Shown here piece after piece: positions 57,603 to 64,000 of a stretch of DNA of 64,000 bases. The stretch is from Amborella trichopoda. Its lineage: Eukaryota > Streptophyta > Magnoliopsida > Amborellales > Amborellaceae. The notes beneath the pieces were generated by a model that did not search any database, was not told the DNA's origin, and worked only from the letters and a program-made list of their open reading frames with translations. How positions within the stretch are numbered: position 1 is the stretch's first letter; each line of letters starts with the position of its first letter. A program made the position numbers and the translations under genes. The stretch lies in the NCBI RefSeq assembly GCF_000471905.2, contig NW_006499617.1:2653225-2717224 (forward strand), written 5' to 3'.

Positions 57603-58512
57603 TGTTAATAATTTGATTTTTGAAAAATACTTATGTGTATTTTAAAATAACAGTATGATTTTGTGGTTTTTCTAAGCTGTATTTTGTAGAGAGAGTGGTG
57701 TGGGTTTTTAGTCTCACATTGAAGTGAAGAGTATGGATTGACTGATATTTAAGTATAGGCATTCACATGCCTTATACAGTACAAAAGCGAGAATTGTGGT
57801 GCATGTGCAGATCACGCGGAGTGTGCGCACATACTCACGTACGTGAGCGAGGGCATGGGCACAGGGGCGCTTAGTGACATACACTTCACACAATCGCATC
57901 TACGCATGAGGTGCACCTCGTCTGAGCATGTGTACGGGTCAAGATTGATGCTCATTATCTTTTTGTGACATGGCACGTGTGGTACATCCAACGGTCAATA
58001 GTGGTTGAAAAGATAGAAGCTTACAACATAACCTGTCGAGATTAAGGGCATGCATGTAACCCTTGACTGTTGGTGATACATATAACTACTCCTGAAATAA
58101 ATAGGCAGGCTCTTGGAGCTCTATAAAAGGGTCATTTCTCCTATATGAATTACTCACTTCTAAGACCTTTTTTCACACATTCTCTACTATTTTCTAGAGA
58201 GCAATCTCGAGCACTCATCCCTCACTCTCTACTTGTTTGTTTATCTCTTTCTCTCTCTAAAATGCAAGAATCTGGTGCTTTAAACAGTGGGCTTCAAGCT
58301 TAGGTACATAGAGCTTTGAAGCATAATAAGATAAACCTTTTGTTTTCTTGTGTCCTGAGGGTGAATTGCATTTCTTTATGCACATCATATACAATGTCGA
58401 AAGGGGGGAAATACCGTATTGAGAAAGTTCTCTGCAAGCCAAAAACAATAAAGGAGTTCGATCTTTTTTTCTCTTACTTTTTCCCATTATCACCCAACCA
58501 ATTTTTCCATCA
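57603..58512 (+). repeat. 3' LTR of the copia element
   Basis: Starts TGTTAATAATTTGATTTTTG just after the purine tract AGAGGAGGAAAA and ends CCATCA, before CCTTT. It has one copy of the block that is triplicated in the 5' LTR. The likely TATA box is CTATAAAAGGG near 58120. The stretch 57031-57590 between RNase H and the LTR contains only short ORFs. Confidence 0.85.
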
Positions 58513-58947
58513 CCTTTTCCCTTTTTTGCATTTTTATATTTTTATGAGTGCGTATACATGGCTCCCTCGGGAATTTATTCCATTCTCTTGCTCAGAAGAT
58601 CTTCTTGGGAGGATTTTTTAATCGGAAATTTGGGAACCACTTAAGAATTAATACATGATTATTCTCAAAAGAAAAATTAAAATTTGATTTTTCCTATATT
58701 TAGATCTCACTATTTAAAAATTGGATATTGTCTATTCAATCTCGAGAAATTATGTTTTCATGTACATAGAGGGCACAATTAGGAAACATTTTTGAGGTTC
58801 TTCTCTGGGTTGAAGAAGTTACTTTCCCAAAATTAGAGGTCCTAAAATTATTTCTAAATGGGATTTTACCGAAGGGAGTCAATGAACATTCCACACATTT
58901 TAAGTTTTTGTAGAACTGGGAGCATTTATGTGATGTTTCATTAATAC

Positions 58948-60044
58948 CAAGGTTTAAAAAAATAGATTGGCAACCCAGATCGGCTACCCCAAAAATTGTG
59001 TCGGAACGACAATTTTGATTGGAGAATCGGGCGGATCGATAGGTTTCAACTAAAAAATATTTCGAAAAAATCACTAAAATTTCTTTAAAGTCTAGTTTCT
59101 TATGTTTTCAAAAGAAATTGGGGTATTGCCTTGTAGATTCTGACTAGTTTATTGAAAATATGTAAGTACGGAGAAGATGTTTCATTCCTGATTATTTGTT
59201 GACCACTACATCCACTTTATTATCAAAATCTAGTTTAAAATGCAACTCATTCTAATAAATATGGATCACTCTAACTCAAATATTTTTATTTTGTATTTTT
59301 ATAGGCGCTATTCTATTGTGATTGTAAAAATATGGGATCTTGCCTCCTCATTTCTTATTCTAAAGAGTAAAAAATTATATGTGACATAAGCTTTCAACAT
59401 TTTCACGAGCAAGGAATAAATCACTTGATTAGAATTAAATGGAAAAAGTATACAATGCAAGATATATATAAAACCAAGAAAAATGAAACATTTATATAAC
59501 CTTGTGTGAATAAAATATTAAATATATTTAATAAATATCTTATCTTGCCATCGTATATGTTCAATAGCTATCTTATCTTGCTATCTTATATATTCAATAG
59601 CTCTCTTACATATATTATAGGCTCCCTTGCAACAAAAAAAAAAATGCAGAGCACAAGGGAGAAAGGATCGTTGTCCTACATCAAGGACGTAGAAAAGCCA
59701 TGAGGTGTATAAATTTAGTGCTCTGTCACACTAAAGTAAACAATTACTTGGTCTCTTACGCGTGCAAAGAGTAGGAAAGTGGGGGAGTGGCACCAACATA
59801 AGGGAGGTATTCGGAAATGCGACTTTCAATTTTGAAAGTAGGGGAGTGAGTCCAACAAGTGGACGGGTAGGAAAGTGGGGCAATGGGCCAACACAAGTGG
59901 GCGGGGAATGGGGCCAACATGTGTAGAAATTTTGAAAATTTGAAAATTCTTTTGGGACACGAATAGTTCCTAATATATTGAGGGAACCGAATTACAATAT
60001 GGATTGGGCGATTCCGATCAGAATCGCCAAATTTTTAAATCTTG
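58948..60044. mobile_element. Probable DNA-transposon remnant, 1.1 kb
   Basis: Left end CAAGGTTTAAAAA and the reverse complement of the right end, CAAGATTTAAAAA, match at 12 of 13 bases, followed on both sides by GGC/GATCGG-type words. ATTAATAC (58940-58947) and ATAAATAC (60045-60052) flank it and differ at one position, consistent with an old 8-bp duplication. The interior has no transposase motif; it holds imperfect repeats of GGAAAGTGGGGCAATGGGCC near 59770-59925 and CTATCTTATCTTGC near 59540-59590. Confidence 0.5.
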
Positions 60045-60052
60045 ATAAATAC

Positions 60053-60230
60053 ATAAGGTCACGATAGAGGATGGATACGACCAAGCTCTGTCATTTTTCA
60101 AACCTAAATTTATTGATGGCAAGGAAAAATTATTTGTTTTTGACATATCAGTATAAATGGGGCTTTAAGACTTCCTTTCTCAATAGCAAACAAACCAAGC
60201 GCTTCCAATAACTATTTCGATAATTTTGAA
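60053..60230. other. Short spacer
   Basis: Nothing recognised. Joins the DNA-transposon remnant to the LINE tail. Confidence 0.5.
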
Positions 60231-60269
60231 TTTTTTTTTACCGAAATTATCAAATTTATTAAAAGAACT

Positions 60270-61199
60270 TCACGAAAAAGAGATTACATAAGAAGAAATA
60301 GAAAGAGCTGATAGAGACGTGCCTCCTCTCACAAGATAATCTACCAAAGTATTTGCTTCTTTGTAAACATGCTGAAAAAAAACGAAAAGCAAGCAGCTCT
60401 GCATAATCCGAAGCCAGCAAGACCTAAGCTCCCATGAAACCGTCGCTCCTTGTTGCACCATTGAATCACATTCATAGAATCTCCTTTGATCACACATGAG
60501 CTACCAATGTTCTTCGAGACAAATACCTTCAAATATTGTAGAAGAGCAAGCAGCTCTGCATGGTTTGTCGTGGCTATACTAGCGAGCCCTGCAAAAGTAA
60601 ATACAACATCTCCAAAAGAATTTTGCAGTACCTCTCCTATACCTGCAACTCCCGGATTGCCTAGGGAGCTTCCATCAAAGTTCAGCTTATACCTACCTAA
60701 GGATGGTTCAACCAAAATGCATCTCAGTTTAGATTTAAAGCTACCCATCACGAAAAAATTCTGCAAGCTCAATAAAACATGAAATTGAGAAATACCCCAA
60801 CCTTCTTTGGTAATGGAAACCCAAGACCAAATGGAGACTTTAATCTTCAAAAGCAATCTATCAAGAGGTAACGAGTTTCCTTGAAATGTTCTCATGTTCC
60901 TCTCTTTCCATAACTCCCACAACACTGGTCCTTTTGTAATTTTCTATATTACACTTCGTAAAGAAGGTAAATATTGAAAGGTTAACTGTGTAACAACCCT
61001 CAACACAGAATGGTGCAGCAACATATTTACTCCCAAGTAGCCCAAACAACCCGTGCTAAATCAAAGAAGCAAAAAAACAATGAATAAACAAGTGTGCACC
61101 AGATTCACCACCCTATTTGCACAACAAACAAATATGAGGTAGAATTTTACCCCTTTTGATTAAATTATTAATAGTCAAAACCTTATCTTGGGCAGCCAG
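60270..61199 (-). pseudogene. LINE C-terminal RNase H
   Basis: Frame 60925-60341 encodes the linker LWELWKERNMRTFQGNS, then RYKLNFDGSSLGNPGVAGIG (first aspartate), ATTNHAELLALLQYLKVFV (glutamate) and VIKGDSMNVIQWCN (second aspartate). The frame changes near 60430 and finishes as HVYKEANTLVDYLVRGGTSL (about 60370-60311). All three main catalytic residues are kept. The 62-codon ORF 61049-60861 belongs to the decayed zinc-type region between RT and RNase H. Confidence 0.8.
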
Positions 61200-62999
61200 C
61201 CAAATGAAGATCTAAACCATGCGAGGAACATGCCACTTCCAAATTTGGGCCACCACCGGTAGTGACCATCTCCATCTATCATTAAAGAGCAATCTATAAC
61301 ATGATTTACCTGCAAAAATACCGTCACCTTCCAACTCCCAAATCAATTTATCCACACCTTGATTCGATAAATAAACCTCCTCCAACATGTCTATCAACTC
61401 ACTCCATTGGGAAAAAAGTGAATCATTAATCGTTCCATAAGGAAACATAACATTCTAAGAGATCGAACTTCCTCTACAATCTTCAACCTCAGCACTTTTG
61501 GCATTGGATCACTCACTTTCGATAATGATTCTGGGAACATATATTTAAGGGGATACTCACCCAACCATTTATGTTGCTCGAAAGAAATATTCCGACCATC
61601 TCCTACCACCTATTGAAAATATCCCGAGATCATAGGCTTACAACTATAAATCGACTTCCATAAGGCTGACATATCCCTGCCTCTACCTCCACCTAACCAA
61701 AATCCCTGTTTGTCGAGACCATACTTTAAAGATAGGACTGAAAACCAGAGTTGATCCTTAAAATTAAAACTTCGCCGCCACTACTTACATACCAGAGCCT
61801 CATTGACAATCATAACTTTCCTAATGCCAATACCACGTTTCCTTTTAGGAGTGCAAACATGATCCCATCTCAACAAATGATATTTCCTCTCTTCCCCAAA
61901 AGAACACCACAAAACATTCTGCATCATTCTCTCAATTTTCTTATCTACAGAAGTCAGCATCTGTAAAATAGATATTTGATAGATGGATAAATTGGCTAAG
62001 CAGAACCTATGCAAAGCAACCCTTCCACCTTTAGAGAGATATTTTGGCTTTCAAATATCTATGTTTCCTTAGACTCATTGCACAACCTTATCCCACACCG
62101 AGATAGAAGGCCTCAAGTTAGAAATAAGGAGACCTAAATATGCAAATGGGAAACTACCTACTTTACAACCCAAAGGTGAAGCCAAGAATTGGATATGAGG
62201 AAACAAACAATTTATCCCAATCAAAGACATCTTACAGAAATTAATTTCTAGTCCCAATGCAACTTTACAACATTATAAGAATCTAACAACATTGCTGACG
62301 GGTCTTTCTTCTGCCTCATAGAAAATAAGAGTATCATTTGCAATTTGTAAATGCGATACGCTAAGGGCCACCTCAGAACATTTGATCCCAATGAAATGTC
62401 CACAATTTTCAACCTTCTTGATCATTAGATTGAAACATCCCGCATAAATGTTGAAAAGAAAAGAAGACAAAGGATCTCCTTGCCTGAGACCCCTAGAAGC
62501 ATTAAAATACCAATCGGACTCCCTTTAAAAAGTACTGAAAAATACACAGAAGAAAGACAACCAAACATCCAACTCCTCTGCCTCTCTCCAAAACTCATAT
62601 TCTTCATAATTTCCAATAGCACTGCCCATTCCACCCTATCATAGGCCTTCTCCATATCTAATTTGATGATGACCTCAGGTTTTCGAGTTCTCAATCTCGA
62701 ATTAATGCACTCTTGGGCCACCAATATACTGTTTGTATCTGACGATCTTGAATGATAGAAATCAGGGATGGTAAGACCACTTTTAACCACTCCGCCAAAA
62801 TCTTTGCCACTATTTTATAGAGACTGGTAAGAAAATTAATTGACTTAATACCAGACAACTCCAAAATTACCGATTTTTTGGGAATGAGGGAAATAAAGGT
62901 TGAATTAGCCCCTTCAAAAATCATTCCCCCTCCCTCCCCCCTGCCATTGCACCGAATGGTCCCATCTTGCAATTCATTTATTGGAAAAATGGGCATGTA
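61200..62999 (-). pseudogene. LINE reverse transcriptase
   Basis: Blocks on the minus strand: NSTFISLIPKKSVILELSGI (62909-62850), FLTSLYKIVAKILAEWLKVV, VIIKLDMEKAYDRVEW (about 62672-62625), SLRQGDPLSSFLFN after a frame change (about 62490-62450), and SVSHLQIANDTLIFYEAEE (about 62355-62300). The active site is normally A-D-D and reads A-N-D here, so it would be inactive. Later SFPFAYLGLLIS, GKEERKYHLLRWDHVC-like and KRKRGIGIRKV blocks match plant LINE thumb and connection. Frameshifts occur near 62690, 62470 and 62270. Confidence 0.85.
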
Positions 63000-63600
63000 A
63001 AAGGTGGGTTCTTAAGAACAAACTATCAAGAGATAAATTACAACATGAAAATTTAAAAGAATCATTCATTCAATATTTTGTTAAAGTTTGATTCAAGTTT
63101 TTAAAGTCTGCATATGATAGTCCATTAAATGGACGTGCTAAAGTCTAAGAGAGGGTAATCAGTTAATGCATTTTTTTTTGGCTCGGACTCAATTTATATT
63201 CATCACAGAGATGAGAAAAAGATTACCAGAGTAAACAAACACAACGTTGAATGTGCAACCAAATGTATAGTTTGATCATGTGGGAACACCAAATCCATTT
63301 AAAGTAAAATGAAAAGGGTATTTTTTGGTCCAGTTACATAGAATTAAGTTATCATATAGAACATTATCTATATTTCATTATTAGACCACACCTAAGGCGT
63401 TGATACATATTGCAAGAATAAATAGGGATCCCATAGTAAGATATAAGATAGGGTAAAGAGTCTTAGCATTAGGTTGTAGTACCAAGGTCTAGGGTATAAA
63501 ATTATTTAAAAAATCCCAAATTTTATAGAGTAGATGAATTTTCCTATAATTGAAAAGAATACTCTAATTCTAACATAAGGTAATAAAGGATAAATATATT
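63000..63600. other. AT-rich spacer, nothing recognised
   Basis: No ORF of note, repeat or motif beyond short A/T runs (poly-T at 63171-63180). Confidence 0.5.
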
Positions 63601-63639
63601 CAATTTTAAAAACAGAATCAATACACACTTACCAAAAAA

Positions 63640-63963
63640 CAGAAAGTATTATATATAGAGAAAAGTTTGAATACAGATGCATACTTATCATAACACCTAA
63701 GGATACATCCTTCTCAACTGTCTAATACAGTGTTGACCCATACCTCAAGAAAGTATTTCATCAATTGGAAACCCCCGGTTTCTTTAATTCCCTCTATTTC
63801 TCTCTCTACAAACCATTTGCCTCAAAAACATCTCATCTTGTGCAGCTATCTCTCTCTCTCTCACACTATCTCTCTACCCTCTCATCCCAAGTTGTAGCTG
63901 CTATTTTCACCATCGTCCAGTCCTCTCATCCCAAGTTGTGGCTGCCATTTTCACCATCGTCCC

Positions 63964-64000
<37 letters not shown>
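63640..64000 (+). promoter_or_regulatory. Candidate host promoter and CT-rich leader
   Basis: A TATA-like ATTATATATAGAG lies at 63648-63660. It is followed by CT-rich sequence (63785-63880), a 43-bp direct repeat (CCTCTCATCCCAAGTTGT with CTATTTTCACCATCGTCC, at 63879 and 63922), and a (CT)n run from about 63967 to the end of the window. CT-rich 5' leaders are common in plant genes. No start codon in context is visible before the edge, so the coding region would lie to the right. Confidence 0.4.

Larger units (their letters stand above)
52169..58512 (+). mobile_element. Ty1/copia element with exact target duplication
   Basis: Runs from TGTTAGTATTTTTG (52169) to TTTTTCCATCA (58512), 6344 bp including a later insertion, flanked by CCTTT at 52164-52168 and 58513-58517. 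The internal order gag, integrase, RT, RNase H is that of Ty1/copia. Every coding part has many stops. The purine tract AGAGGAGGAAAA lies before the 3' LTR. The primer-binding site after 53278 is too decayed to identify. Confidence 0.85.
60231..62999 (-). mobile_element. 5'-truncated L1-type LINE, minus strand
   Basis: On the minus strand the sequence starts inside RT (about 62999) and ends in an A tail of nine bases (60239-60231). It lacks the ORF1 and endonuclease expected upstream, which is normal for 5'-truncated copies. Order: RT, thumb and connection, zinc-type C-terminal part, RNase H. A target duplication was not found. Confidence 0.85.

Noticed and set aside
1..64000. A complete undescribed gene system such as a biosynthetic or defence cluster
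   Set aside because: I found no run of non-transposon genes; all recognisable domains are gag-pol, LINE RT/RNase H or simple repeats. tRNA and rRNA genes were also looked for by eye and not seen.

Overview
The window is a stretch of plant nuclear repeat DNA made almost entirely of decayed, nested transposable elements. Evidence for a plant: Ty3/gypsy chromovirus (Tekay/Del-like) and Tat-like pol domains, a Ty1/copia element, an L1-type LINE whose ORF ends in an RNase H domain, LTRs of 3 kb or more, small inverted-repeat elements, and long AT-rich spacers. I cannot name the species. No intact protein-coding gene, rRNA, tRNA or CRISPR array was found. Nearly every coding stretch carries stops and frameshifts, so most coding entries are pseudogenes.

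Layout. 1-3475: four tandem-repeat arrays (periods about 332, 46, 100-109 and 35 bp). 3480-12034: a minus-strand Tat-like Ty3/gypsy element with primer-binding site, gag (carrying three tandem CHHC knuckle units) and protease, but no reverse transcriptase, RNase H or integrase; an ORF of opposite orientation lies beyond its protease. 12034-14610: probable 5' LTR of that element plus unassigned sequence. 14612-39735: a plus-strand Tekay-type chromovirus (element 1: gag, PR, RT, RNH, INT, chromodomain). Its 3' LTR is split by a 15.9 kb Tat-type element (element 2, 21010-36877) flanked by an exact AGTGT target duplication; element 2 has gag, PR, G-patch, RT, two RNase H domains, INT and a long minisatellite-rich 3' region. 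39736-41663: a third, related LTR fragment, abutting what looks like the first exon of a host gene (minus strand, 41664-41850). 42000-46300: AT-rich spacer with duplicated blocks and a long foldback. 46301-49736: a solo LTR with exact TATTA duplication. 49742-52168: spacer. 52169-58512: an old Ty1/copia element with exact CCTTT duplication and a 404-bp inverted-repeat element inserted in it. 58948-60044: a probable DNA-transposon remnant. 60231-63000: a 5'-truncated LINE on the minus strand. 63600-64000: promoter-like sequence and a CT-rich leader, possibly the start of a host gene beyond the window.

The order of events is partly readable. Element 1 was present before element 2 jumped into its 3' LTR; the small inverted-repeat element came after the copia element. 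The most interesting signals are an imperfect palindrome of about 30 bp repeated across three different LTR types with paired (compensatory) base changes, the tandem triplication of a Gag zinc-knuckle unit, the antisense ORF, and the truncated host exon at an LTR junction.
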